Origin: Pontibacter sp. G13
GTDB taxonomy: Bacteria > Bacteroidota > Bacteroidia > J057
Length of the DNA: 64,000 nt
Assembly (NCBI RefSeq): GCF_031851795.1
Contig: NZ_CP134696.1
Coordinates: forward strand, 744,001 to 808,000
Reading direction: 5' to 3'
Below are positions 29,301 to 36,670 of this stretch, piece after piece; position 1 is the first letter of the stretch, and each line of letters opens with the position of its first letter. The position numbers and the translations under genes are program-made. The notes below the pieces were generated by a model that did no database searches, had not been told where the DNA came from, and was given only the letters and a program-made list of their open reading frames with translations.

Positions 29301-30283
29301 AAACCGCCTACAATGTGACGCTTGCAGTGGTATTTGACCAATTGCTCATCCCACTGTCTGCCAATATCCCGTGGTCGAGCACCATCGCCGGAGACACCAC
29401 GAGGACCTATTACTGGACGTTGGATTCCATCCCTGCAGGACAGACACGCACCATCTTGGTGACTGACTCCATTTCGACCGCTGCACAGGTGGGGGATGTT
29501 TCCAAGACCGAGGCCTACTACTCAGGAATTGAGGATGATTGCGATACCACGGACAATGCCCGGACCTTGTTTACCGAGATTACGGTACCATACGATCCAA
29601 ATGACAAGCTTGTATCTCCTGATGGTTCGGTGCTTGCCAAGGACGAACTCAACTACACCATTCGATTCCAGAATGTGGGAACCGAGGTGGCCAGACATGT
29701 GGTCATCCGCGATACCTTGTCGGAGTGGTTGGATCTCGAACACTTCCAAATCACCGGAAGTAGCCACCCATACTTGATGTCTTTGAGTGAAGATCGGGTG
29801 TTGAAACTCGAGTTCCTGAACATCATGCTTGTGGATTCTGTGGCCAATGAGCCGGAGAGTCATGGATATGTCCAATACACGGTCAAACCTCAGACGGGCA
29901 CTCCGACGGGCGTGGTCATCACCAACCGGGCGGCCATCCAATTTGACAATACGGAGCCGATCATCACCAATACCACCCGAAACGCAGTCGCCAACACCTT
30001 GGCACTTGGACGGGACAATCAATTGGAATTGACAGCGAATCCGAACCCGCTCACCTCCACGACCACCTTTCAGATCTTGGCCAAGGATCAAGGAGACATT
30101 CGGGTACCATTCCAATCGCTGACGATCATGATGCCTTCCGGCTCGGAAGTCCTTTCATTCAATCAACTGAATGTTTCGGAGATCACGATTGCCAAGCAAG
30201 ATCTCGCCCCCGGGGTCTACCTCGTGAGAGCGATCGACATCCACGGATTCAGCCACGCCATGAAACTTCTGGTAGGCGAATAA
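23360..30283 (+). CDS. Giant T9SS-exported surface protein with LamG-like, FG-GAP and ASPIC domains
   Basis: 2307 residues from the ATG at 23360, which gives a signal peptide (YISACLLLAILGTFSPLNG). In order: CGNGIDDDGNG motif near 40; a LamG-like domain to ~300; a second CGNG/LamG unit at ~460-860; a third CNNGIDDDNDG motif near 874; Asp-rich thrombospondin-3-type calcium repeats ~904-1060; a DUF11-like block ~1090-1400; seven or so FG-GAP/VCBS repeats ~1409-1753 (DYDNDGDPDLYV type); an ASPIC/UnbV domain ~1760-1840; an SdrD-B-like domain ~1850-1917; a DUF11-type repeat starting at YDPNDKLVSPDG ~2078; and a T9SS sorting domain from ~2222 (LTANPNPLTSTTTFQI to MKLLVGE). Probably an adhesin or matrix protein. 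Substrate unknown. Confidence 0.9.
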   Translation: MRPTINSKYISACLLLAILGTFSPLNGTLVSTEHAPLVPEICGNGIDDDGNGLTDELDPACGNLAIWLKADEGVETSGGSTPANGGSVAIWRDQSGNGHDAAISSAGDEPTYRSTGNHGQPTLDFDGTDRLSISNEVVLDSGYTIFAIVNVASESISKPFFSNRNSRSQFLYLGVTNNKSFALHAGPNNLLVGSQYWGANQDVLVVYTVDDASRAFFTMDEADGSLNGNNWENAGKEPPHIGFDSPSGQKWEGDISEILVYDRNLSCDERKEVSYYLAQKYGLTFDGYDESTNGSNGIANDIQGIQNKGTAYDNIDSIYSGGVIIEDAGFLFQAGDQIFIAHNAESDGNADVPTGLERRLIRTWWADYESCNNSSGNIDLTFDLNFLAGVNETISPNGYRIILSNSLNFAGGTLLSTVPSVSGNTVTFNIPAQTLDEKYFTIGTSNDSASPLTSSVAIVEICGNGSDDDNNNLADAIDPQCATVSAWFKADHGVEKSGGLTAGIGESVVKWRDYSGNENHALIESAGQEPVFTNVEGNQALTFDNSDRLKLTFDPNLTAGYTIFAVVSRTAGAGLKPWFSNRNNLGQNLYAGNVNEKTYVYQAGDNAGLAGETVWGDDENVIISFTGTASGRTLHFNGSSDNSITGNQWLNAGNTDAYLGFDPYTSESWEGSISEIIIYEQVLDCEQRKEVEFYLTNKYSKTTDHFDETSTGSNGLTEDLGGILDRGKVESDVTTTAIGSLTLTDVSFLTNAGDALYMAHNNQTGKSALHMPEALQYRIMTAWYADYSSCAGSGGEITLVFDLDELIPGENSDTMPGFKLLLASESDFSDVTLVETPYTLNAGQLTYTLNVLALQDKFISVGVTTEDVGSAPIPEICNNGIDDDNDGLIDCYDPDCIGNANCPDRDGDGIPDPLDLDMDGDGVANEAEGTDDPDGDGFTNQEDIDSDGDGIPDFVEAQSSGNFKALSGKDVNNNGWDDAFDIYVGGVPPLCVDTDLDGTPDMYDTNSDQDTETDFIEAWDSNNDGSANTSPSLADVDQDGLDDAFDQDLASWDATNGQTPNSFPAHDGGTDRDWRIQPSSYNALPGGHLSNFVDGETNWYTFTQDKVRYRPATIQLSSPNPTVDGIAKTVTWTLNVKNASGSSTMDNAWFHIKTPSGAVEILSVTETDGTPVDLAGDIYPVGFVGKSKTKQYYVTASYGNCSPDYIEVYSGFECSGYPVSFESFTCPYTQSELHVEPKPAELQVRISGATIGGACSNTVEVTVELASVKQTHVDNIELTVSLPGSGSIDLQANSTQLKYPLSDSYEILRDPLVRQNTFQIKLMESDSTLKADGLPGVLDLSNNRAMVKFTMDLGSDFQPGEYVLVSTASTEPCGKDLPEINLIYDPSVQFDKNTISGLSDQALKAWSVMWADANGDGYEDAFFPNFDLSGGSYLFLNQQDGTFTQATTNIDFSNSRGAAAGASWADFDNDGDLDVYISNDVQAVNELFLNQGNGTFVKTQAGDATTYSGYCHNAVWVDYDKDGLLDLYSTDYFPTRFNQLFHNEGDGTFKAVGGTPVTDEAAFSMGATWSDYDCDGLPDLFVPNGGNADNSLYHNEGNGQFAKITLGHIVSDGGTSTGSSWGDYDNDGDPDLYVTNAANQRNFFYRNNGNGSFTKDTSLQITKIAANSHGSAWGDLNNDGWLDLFVANNANQTNQLYINDGQGDFSLMENPITEDEENSMAGAFADYDNDGDLDLLVANLDQAPSFYVNSRGGCNSYLCFKLTGTVSNRSAIGAKIRVKANLGDTTVWQMREVSAQSGGTSAQSQINPLFGLGNATQADSIIIEWPSGYTQYLTNIPVDDCVEETEPDGFRLCGTIYHDANGNCSQDGNERGIPNILVKIMPGEKYVTTDENGDFSVYRNIGTYTIEPVLGEDWAITTSCASSHTATINAGDEDNPENCSYNFAITPDCDGPNLSLGLASTARSFGNRNMVQVSYGNRGTQTAYNVTLAVVFDQLLIPLSANIPWSSTIAGDTTRTYYWTLDSIPAGQTRTILVTDSISTAAQVGDVSKTEAYYSGIEDDCDTTDNARTLFTEITVPYDPNDKLVSPDGSVLAKDELNYTIRFQNVGTEVARHVVIRDTLSEWLDLEHFQITGSSHPYLMSLSEDRVLKLEFLNIMLVDSVANEPESHGYVQYTVKPQTGTPTGVVITNRAAIQFDNTEPIITNTTRNAVANTLALGRDNQLELTANPNPLTSTTTFQILAKDQGDIRVPFQSLTIMMPSGSEVLSFNQLNVSEITIAKQDLAPGVYLVRAIDIHGFSHAMKLLVGE

Positions 30284-30318
30284 CCACTGTTAAGTACAAC
30301 ACCACCATGTAAATACCC

Positions 30319-30350
30319 TCGTCCGGCGCCCTTTGGGTGCCGGACGTTTT
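30319..30350 (+). terminator. Terminator after the giant surface gene
   Basis: Stem CGTCCGGC / GCCGGACG with a GC-rich inner loop, followed by TTTT, 36 bases after the stop. Confidence 0.88.
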
Positions 30351-30524
30351 GGGTGATGGACCTGAAAGTCACAAGTCGATTCGATTGCCAAAACATTCGA
30401 AATACTAGAAAAAACAACTGCGGAGATGTTGACTTCAAATTTTTATTGCGTTATTCGTGCCCGTACGGAACCATTCGTCTGGCTCCGGTCGTCATTTCCA
30501 CTCTGATCCCTAGCTAAATTTTCT

Positions 30525-31235
30525 ATGCTCTCCGTTGTGATTCCCGCCTACAATGAAGCGGCCACCATTCACCTCATTCTCGATAAAGTCAGACAGGTGA
30601 ATCTAGACGGCCAACTTACCAAGGAAATCATCGTGGTGGATGACGCCTCGCAAGATGGCACACTCGAAGCACTCAATTCCTACCAGCAACAGCATCCGGA
30701 CTTTCCCATGACTGTCGTCGCCCATGAACACAATCAAGGCAAAGGCGCAGCCCTACGGACAGGATTTCAATCTGCCACCGGTGAGTATGTGATCGTCCAA
30801 GATGCGGATTTGGAGTACGATCCTCGGGAATACAACCTCCTACTTCAACCGCTGCTGGAGGGCCATGCTGATGTGGTGTATGGCTCCAGATTCATGGGAG
30901 GAAAGCCTCATCGAGTCTTGTTTTTTTGGCACTCCATCGGCAATTACATCTTGACTTTCCTCTCCAATATGTTCACGGGACTCAATCTCACGGACATGGA
31001 GACCTGTTACAAGCTCTTCAAGCGTGAGATTATCCAGAGCGTCCAACTTCGCGAAAACCGCTTTGGCTTCGAGCCGGAAGTCACTGCCAAAATTGCCCGA
31101 ATTCCTAAGGTTCGGATTTACGAGGTGGGCATTTCCTACTATGGCCGTACCTACGATGAAGGCAAAAAGATCGGCTGGAAAGATGGCTTCAGAGCCATTT
31201 ATTGCATTTTCAAGTACAAATTCTTTTCCCGCTGA
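30525..31235 (+). CDS. GT2 family glycosyltransferase (polyprenyl-phosphate hexose synthase-like)
   Basis: 236 residues of a GT-A fold. The nucleotide-binding start is [13 protein letters not shown], followed by [12 protein letters not shown], then [12 protein letters not shown] and the metal-binding QDADLEYDP. The later [14 protein letters not shown] and the ending with [15 protein letters not shown] match the dolichyl-phosphate mannose synthase branch. These enzymes transfer a sugar from a nucleotide to a polyprenyl phosphate on the inner membrane face. No C-terminal membrane helices are present. The next gene, five bases on, encodes a multispan protein that may use the lipid-linked sugar. 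Confidence 0.92.
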   Translation: MLSVVIPAYNEAATIHLILDKVRQVNLDGQLTKEIIVVDDASQDGTLEALNSYQQQHPDFPMTVVAHEHNQGKGAALRTGFQSATGEYVIVQDADLEYDPREYNLLLQPLLEGHADVVYGSRFMGGKPHRVLFFWHSIGNYILTFLSNMFTGLNLTDMETCYKLFKREIIQSVQLRENRFGFEPEVTAKIARIPKVRIYEVGISYYGRTYDEGKKIGWKDGFRAIYCIFKYKFFSR

Positions 31236-31240
31236 TTGCC

Positions 31241-33076
31241 ATGCCTAGATTCAAGTCTCCGTTCTCCCTATTCACCTGGGCAGTGCTGGCCTATATCCTG
31301 CTGAGGATCGCATTCATCCACCCGAGGTGGGATCGCCCGGCAACCAATGCCACCATCACTTGGGATACCTTTGGATATTATCTCTATCTACCGGCGATTT
31401 TCATCTATGACGATCTCGGCGAGATGAAATTCAGCGAGGACATCATGACCAAGTATCGCCCAGCGGAGGTATTTGATCAAGCACATGAAGGTCCTCAAGG
31501 CAAGTTGGTCACCAAATACGCCATCGGAATGTCCCTGATTTATGCGCCTTCCTTCACAATCGGACACCTTTGGGCAGGTTGGAGCGGCTACCCACAAGAT
31601 GGATTCTCTCGGCCTTACCAGATGGCCGTGCATATCGGATGTATTTTCTGGGGATTGCTGGGACTGTGGGTTGCGCGGAAAATATTGCTCCTCCTGTTCT
31701 CCGACACGGTGGTTTCCATCACCCTGATCGCCATGGTCATCGGAAGCAATTTCATCGAATACGCCACCTATGATGCACTCTATACACACGTGGCACTTTT
31801 CACCGTACTTACACTCCTCATCTGGCAGACCATCAAATGGCATGAGCATCCTGCTCTGTGGCGAGCGGCATTCATGGGAGCCCTGATCGGATTGGGAACC
31901 ATTATCCGTCCGGTGGAGCTCATGTACGTGTTGATCCCGCTGCTTTGGGGGGTTTCGGATAAAAAGAGTTTGCAGGGCAAGGTCCATCATCTCCTAAGCC
32001 ATTGGCAGCATGTCCTGCTCCTGGGGCTGGTGATGGTCGCTTTTGGGTTCATCCAGTTAGGGTATTGGAAATACGCATCAGGCCATTGGATCTACTATTC
32101 CTACGGCGAGGAGACCTTCCATTGGCTCAAGCCCCAGATCTTCAAGGGGATATTTGGCTTGCGGAAAGGGTGGCTCACGATGTCTCCCATCATGCTCGCT
32201 TCTTTGCTGGGATTTGTGATGCTATATCGTAGGAATCGAGATTATTTCTGGCCAATTCTCGTATTCAGTGTCCTCAATATCTATGTCGTATTCAGCTGGC
32301 ATAGCTGGTGGTATGGGGGAGGATTTGGAGCCCGAGCATTGATTCAATCCTATGCACTGTTGCTGATTCCGATGGCGGCATTTGTGGAATGGGTCCTGAA
32401 ACAGCGGCTACGGATGTTCGTGTTCGCATTTTTGGCACTTATCGCCATTGAAGTCAATTTGGTGTTCTTTTGGCACGCCAACGCCGGAAAAAATACTTGG
32501 AGGGCCTTGGGATTCTCAGACAAGTATTACACCAAGGTCGTGCTCAATTTCAACCCCAAATCTTCAGACTTGGTGTTTGTGGATTGCAAATATGAATGGA
32601 AGCCCGACCTGGACCAGATCGAAACCGCGACCCTTTTCGAAGAACGTTTCGAGGCGGATTCCCTTTTCCCCTCAGAGCCGTACGTTTCTGTCGACGGAAG
32701 TCGCGCATGGGCCGTTGATCCTCATTTGCCCCTCAAATATTTTGTGGACCAACCCATCTCTGAGCTTCCCATTCAGGAAGATGACTGGGTGCGGATCTCC
32801 ACCGATCTCATGATCAAGGACATGGTCTGGAATGAATATGTCATGGCGCGGCTCTGCATAGGGTTTGTGGATGAATCAGGCAATCCTTACAAACAGACCC
32901 AAGTACGCCTCAATTGGCTCACCGAACCTTGGAAATGGCACCGTGTGGAATATGAAGTACCCATTCCCGACAAGATCAAGCCCGATCATCGCATGAGGGT
33001 ATGGCTGGACAACACCCAAAATTCACGGCCAATATATCTGGACAACATGCAGGTGACTAGCATGTCCAACCGATAG
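31241..33076 (+). CDS. Multispan membrane protein, possible GT-C glycosyltransferase
   Basis: 611 residues. About ten to twelve hydrophobic segments fill residues 8-420, then a soluble C-terminal domain (~430-611) with a beta-sandwich look (FEERFEADSLFPSEPYVS, RMRVWLDNTQNSRPIYLDN). The first loop after helix 1 has TWDTFGYYLYLPA, with an Asp in the place expected for the catalytic acid of GT-C enzymes such as PMT or ArnT. Pairing with a polyprenyl-phosphate sugar synthase supports this, but I would not name a substrate. The C-terminal part may bind glycan or mediate partner contact. Start chosen at the ATG five bases after the previous stop. Confidence 0.75.
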   Translation: MPRFKSPFSLFTWAVLAYILLRIAFIHPRWDRPATNATITWDTFGYYLYLPAIFIYDDLGEMKFSEDIMTKYRPAEVFDQAHEGPQGKLVTKYAIGMSLIYAPSFTIGHLWAGWSGYPQDGFSRPYQMAVHIGCIFWGLLGLWVARKILLLLFSDTVVSITLIAMVIGSNFIEYATYDALYTHVALFTVLTLLIWQTIKWHEHPALWRAAFMGALIGLGTIIRPVELMYVLIPLLWGVSDKKSLQGKVHHLLSHWQHVLLLGLVMVAFGFIQLGYWKYASGHWIYYSYGEETFHWLKPQIFKGIFGLRKGWLTMSPIMLASLLGFVMLYRRNRDYFWPILVFSVLNIYVVFSWHSWWYGGGFGARALIQSYALLLIPMAAFVEWVLKQRLRMFVFAFLALIAIEVNLVFFWHANAGKNTWRALGFSDKYYTKVVLNFNPKSSDLVFVDCKYEWKPDLDQIETATLFEERFEADSLFPSEPYVSVDGSRAWAVDPHLPLKYFVDQPISELPIQEDDWVRISTDLMIKDMVWNEYVMARLCIGFVDESGNPYKQTQVRLNWLTEPWKWHRVEYEVPIPDKIKPDHRMRVWLDNTQNSRPIYLDNMQVTSMSNR

Positions 33077-33099
33077 CACAACGCCCTTCTTCACCCCAT

Positions 33100-33171
33100 A
33101 GGATTCCCGGAGATCTTAACAATCCTGAACTGTGTGTAGTTACATAGTCGATTAAGATCTCTGGGATTCTA
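33100..33171. repeat. Long imperfect inverted repeat before the DUF937-OmpA gene
   Basis: Arms at 33100-33119 and 33152-33171 (AGGATTCCCGGAGATCTTAA type) pair over about 19 bases with two differences and enclose 32 bases. No T run follows, so it is not a standard terminator. It lies 24 bases after the previous stop and ends 42 bases before the next start, so it could be a transcript-end hairpin, a structured leader or a relic of a small element. Confidence 0.7.
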
Positions 33172-33212
33172 GCTGCATATATCTACTCACCTTCGAAAAA
33201 GTGTGCAGCACT

Positions 33213-34622
33213 ATGGCAATCAACCTTTTGGATATCGCAAGTGGGTTGTTCAACCGGGATTCGGTCCGAATGATCAGTAACTTTCTCGGTGAAAGTGAAA
33301 CAAACACCCAATCCGCCCTCTCCGGCATCCTTCCGGCGGTTTTGGGAGGAATAACGTCTCAGGCTTCGAATAAGACAGGCCTGAACAATCTGTTCAATAT
33401 TCTCAGCAAACCGGAAAACAACGGGGATATGCTAGATTCCCTCAGTGGAGTCTTCAGCAATGGGAAAAATCTACAGCAAATGATCGCTGGCGGAGGCCCA
33501 GCCGTAAAATCAATTTTTGGTGACAATCTGGGGAATGTAGTAAACTTTCTCTCGAATGATTCCGGTGTATCCAAAAGCGGAATCACCAGCCTCGCCTCCA
33601 TTGCAACGCCCCTAATGACCAACATTCTGGGACGTGAGCAGAAGAAACATGGATTTGACGTTGCGGCATTGGGAAGTTTACTTTCCGGCCAAGGGAAATT
33701 CCTCAAATCAGCGCTCCCGGCCGGACTAGCTGGAGCGATGGGAATCTCCAACATGGACAATATGTTCGGTGGGCTTCAGGATAGTATCAGCGGATTCGCG
33801 CAATCAGCTTCGGATACAACCAGAGAAGCAGCCAATACTGTCGCGGATGCTGGGCGCCGGGCTGCGGATACAGGACGTAGAGCAGTGGATAGCACCAAAG
33901 AAGCCATTGAAAATACATCCAAGAACTCAGGCTCATGGACTCGGAGGGTGCTACCCGCATTGGCATTGTTGCTGGTGGGAACTGTGCTCTATACGATGTT
34001 CAAAGGTGATGCAGATAATGCCGCACAGCGTACAGAATCCGCAATCAAAGGAACTGCTCAAGACATTGGCAATGCAGCTTCCAAAGCTGCATCAGCTACA
34101 GGCGAAGCAATTGGAAATGCCGCAGATGCCACAGGTGAAGCGATCGCCAACACAGCAGAGGCAGCCAAGGACGCCATCACCTCCATCAAGCTGCCAGACG
34201 GTTCTGACTTTTCCTTTAAGCCGGGTTCATTCGAAGGAAATATGTACAATTTCCTCTCCGGCGAAGACAAGGAAATCAACCAAGTCTTCACGTTCGACAA
34301 TATTGAATTTGAGACAGGTTCAGCCAGTCTGACCGGAAACTCAGCCAGTCAGATCGAGCATTTGGCCAAACTGATGGACAACTATCCAGACGTCAACATT
34401 CGGGTCGAAGGGCACACCGACAACACCGGCGGAACAGATAGCAACCTCCAGCTCTCAGAATCCCGTGCCGAAAGCGTGAAGAATCAATTGGTTCAAGACG
34501 GTGTATCTGCCGATCGGATCAGCACCAAAGGCTACGGCGAATCCCAACCGATCGCTACGAACGACACCCCTGAAGGTCGCGACCAAAACCGCAGAATCAA
34601 CATCCGCGTGACACAATATTAG
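33213..34622 (+). CDS. DUF937-OmpA membrane protein with LEA-like linker
   Basis: 469 residues. Residues ~1-170 are a DUF937 domain, Gly/Ser/Leu-rich and mostly helical (ISNFLGESETNTQSALSGIL). Residues ~195-240 form an Ala-rich amphipathic repeat (EAANTVADAGRRAADTGRR). A single membrane segment (LPALALLLVGTVLYTMF) lies near 250. A second Ala-rich repeat (~275-325; NAASKAASATGEAIGNAAD) follows, recalling LEA or apolipoprotein 11-mers. Residues ~360-469 are an OmpA peptidoglycan-binding domain (EGHTDNTGG, LSESRAESVKNQL, NRRINIRV). It would tie the inner membrane to the wall. Role of the DUF937 part unknown. Confidence 0.9.
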   Translation: MAINLLDIASGLFNRDSVRMISNFLGESETNTQSALSGILPAVLGGITSQASNKTGLNNLFNILSKPENNGDMLDSLSGVFSNGKNLQQMIAGGGPAVKSIFGDNLGNVVNFLSNDSGVSKSGITSLASIATPLMTNILGREQKKHGFDVAALGSLLSGQGKFLKSALPAGLAGAMGISNMDNMFGGLQDSISGFAQSASDTTREAANTVADAGRRAADTGRRAVDSTKEAIENTSKNSGSWTRRVLPALALLLVGTVLYTMFKGDADNAAQRTESAIKGTAQDIGNAASKAASATGEAIGNAADATGEAIANTAEAAKDAITSIKLPDGSDFSFKPGSFEGNMYNFLSGEDKEINQVFTFDNIEFETGSASLTGNSASQIEHLAKLMDNYPDVNIRVEGHTDNTGGTDSNLQLSESRAESVKNQLVQDGVSADRISTKGYGESQPIATNDTPEGRDQNRRINIRVTQY

Positions 34623-34656
34623 GAGAAACCCTTTTCATCCTTCTCAACTCAAAAAT

Positions 34657-34688
34657 GGGAGCTGGCATATACCGGCTCCCTTTTACTT
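34657..34688 (+). terminator. Terminator after the DUF937-OmpA gene
   Basis: Stem GGGAGC(T)GG / CC(G)GCTCCC with a CATATA loop and a TTTTACTTTT tail, 34 bases after the stop. Confidence 0.85.
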
Positions 34689-34806
34689 TTGTGTTGGGTC
34701 AACGAGTGTGACTGCTGGGATTCACTTCCAGTGCGGAAAACTGGTTCGAGGCTTCGTGAAATTCAACTTTTTGGCAGAAAACGTCATCCATCCTGCCAAG
34801 AGTTAC

Positions 34807-34814
34807 TATTTTTG
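34807..34814 (+). promoter_or_regulatory. Candidate -7 box for the DUF389 gene
   Basis: TATTTTTG matches TAnnTTTG and lies 20 bases before the ATG at 34835, a short leader as is common in Bacteroidota. No clear TTTG at the right -33 distance. Confidence 0.4.
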
Positions 34815-34834
34815 CGCAAGACCTCAGACAATTT

Positions 34835-36181
34835 ATGAACAGATCTCTAGTCTCAGTCGTGCAGGAAATCCTGAACCTTCGCGACACGACCGATGTCAAC
34901 GGCACTATCAAGTCCATTCGAGCAGGAATTCCGCTTCAGGGCTACAATGTTTGGATTTTGGCTTGTGGGGCAGTATTGGCCTGTATCGGATTGGACACCC
35001 CTTCACCAGCAGTGATTATCGGGGCGATGTTGATTTCCCCATTGATGTCTCCCATTCTCGGGATTGGACTCTCCATTTCCATCAATGATCGGGACAACCT
35101 GATAGATGCCCTAGAGAGCTTTGGCATCATGGTCTCTGCCACCCTGATCGTCAGTACCCTGTATTTTATCCTCACGCCCTTGGGCAATATCACCGACGAA
35201 CTACTGGCCCGGACGCAGCCAACGACCTTGGATGTACTCGTGGCGTTTTTTGGAGGAGTTGCAGGGATCGTGGCAGGTTCAAGGAAAGACAAGACCAACG
35301 CCATTCCGGGTGTTGCCATTGCCACCGCCTTGATGCCTCCATTGTGTACCGCAGGGTATGGAATCGCCAATATGCAAGCCGATATCTTTTTGGGGGCGAT
35401 CTATCTGTTCTTCATGAACGCCGTCTTCATTGCCCTTTCCACCTACCTGATCACTCGGTTTTTGCGGTTCCCATACACCGATCACCCTTCCGATGCTGTC
35501 AAGCGCAAATCGGTCCGATGGATCACAATCTTCATCGTTTTGGTATTCATCCCCAGTGGGTATTTCATGTGGCGAGTGATCAGTCAGATTCGCTTTGAGC
35601 AGAATGTCGAGACGTTTGTGGAAGAGGAGATCAATTCGGGCAGCCATACTGCCATAGATTTTGAATATTTCCGCAAGGATACCCTGACCGAAATAACCCT
35701 TTATATGACGGGGGCGGGGATTTCAGAGGATTCAATCCTGTGGCTCCATGACCAATTGGCAAATTATGGATTGGAAGGATGTGAGCTTCGATTTGTCCAA
35801 AATATGCTCCCCCCAAATGAAGAGGAACTGATTTCGCGGGCAACGCTTCAAGCCCTTCAGCAGATCAAGCCCATCATCGACGACAAAGACCAGATCATCG
35901 ATACATTGAAAAGCCAAATTGCCCTTATCGAATCCGATTCTCTCCCGAATGGCCAAATAGGCAAGGAAATACACGCCCTATTTCCCGAAATTGACCGCAT
36001 CATCATGGCCAATCACGCCTATTCCTCCCAGTGGCAACCCAAGGCGGACACGCTCTGCATATTTGTCGTGGATTGGAAAGCGGGCATGGGAAGGACCACC
36101 CAGCGTCGTGCACAGGAAAGGCTGAGCAATTGGCTCCAACAACGATTGGTTGTGGATTCCGTTGAGGTGGTGGGAATCTAG
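34835..36181 (+). CDS. DUF389 family membrane protein
   Basis: 448 residues. The N-terminal ~250 residues have six or so membrane helices with the family pattern: SPAVIIGAMLISPLMSPILG, then LDVLVAFFGGVAGIVAGSR and IPGVAIATALMPPLCTAGYG, with conserved Pro and Gly in the helices. The C-terminal ~200 residues are soluble, with two similar alpha/beta halves. The function of DUF389 proteins is unknown; a transport or regulatory role has been suggested from the helix pattern alone. Single gene, followed closely by sufE. Confidence 0.92.
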   Translation: MNRSLVSVVQEILNLRDTTDVNGTIKSIRAGIPLQGYNVWILACGAVLACIGLDTPSPAVIIGAMLISPLMSPILGIGLSISINDRDNLIDALESFGIMVSATLIVSTLYFILTPLGNITDELLARTQPTTLDVLVAFFGGVAGIVAGSRKDKTNAIPGVAIATALMPPLCTAGYGIANMQADIFLGAIYLFFMNAVFIALSTYLITRFLRFPYTDHPSDAVKRKSVRWITIFIVLVFIPSGYFMWRVISQIRFEQNVETFVEEEINSGSHTAIDFEYFRKDTLTEITLYMTGAGISEDSILWLHDQLANYGLEGCELRFVQNMLPPNEEELISRATLQALQQIKPIIDDKDQIIDTLKSQIALIESDSLPNGQIGKEIHALFPEIDRIIMANHAYSSQWQPKADTLCIFVVDWKAGMGRTTQRRAQERLSNWLQQRLVVDSVEVVGI

Positions 36182-36198
36182 GATTGAAGATTCCTTCG

Positions 36199-36206
36199 TA
36201 CATTTG
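36199..36206 (+). promoter_or_regulatory. Candidate -7 box for sufE
   Basis: TACATTTG is a perfect TAnnTTTG match just after the DUF389 gene. It predicts transcription starting near 36212, which favours ATG 36230 over ATG 36215 as the sufE start. No good -33 box seen. Confidence 0.45.
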
Positions 36207-36229
36207 TAGCCCAAATGCAAAGGCAAGCA

Positions 36230-36661
36230 ATGAGCAACTTGATTCATACTAGAGAGGAAGAACTGATGGAGGAATTCAGCCTCTTCGATGATTGGATGGA
36301 CAAATACCAGTATATCATCGAACTGGGCCAGAATCTCCCCGAGATGTCTGAAACTGACAAGAACGAGGACAACCGCGTTCACGGCTGCCAATCACAAGTG
36401 TGGTTGACTGCAGATCTCGACGGCGACAAGGTGGTCTATGAAGCGGATTCCGATGCCATCATCACCAAGGGATTGGTCGGTATGCTGACCCGCGTACTCT
36501 CAGGCAATACCCCGCAGGAAATTTTGCAGGCTGAGTTGAAGTTCGTCGATCAGGCTGGTATCCGGGAGCACCTCTCCCCTACCCGCTCCAACGGCCTCAA
36601 CAGCATGATCAAGAAGATGAAAATGTACGCACTGGCCTTTCACCAAAAACTGAACGCGTAA
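36230..36661 (+). CDS. sufE: SufE-like cysteine desulfurase sulfur acceptor
   Basis: 143 residues (148 if the ATG at 36215 is used). The fold and order match SufE: FDDWMDKYQYIIELGQNLP, then NRVHGCQSQVWL with the sulfur-accepting Cys near residue 52, then an acidic beta region, GLVGMLTRVLSGNTPQEIL and the C-terminal helix with LSPTRSNGLNSMIKKM. SufE takes sulfane sulfur from SufS for Fe-S cluster assembly. It is followed nine bases later by a DUF59 SUF-associated gene. The core suf operon is not in this window. Confidence 0.93.
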   Translation: MSNLIHTREEELMEEFSLFDDWMDKYQYIIELGQNLPEMSETDKNEDNRVHGCQSQVWLTADLDGDKVVYEADSDAIITKGLVGMLTRVLSGNTPQEILQAELKFVDQAGIREHLSPTRSNGLNSMIKKMKMYALAFHQKLNA

Positions 36662-36670
36662 GCCCCCATC

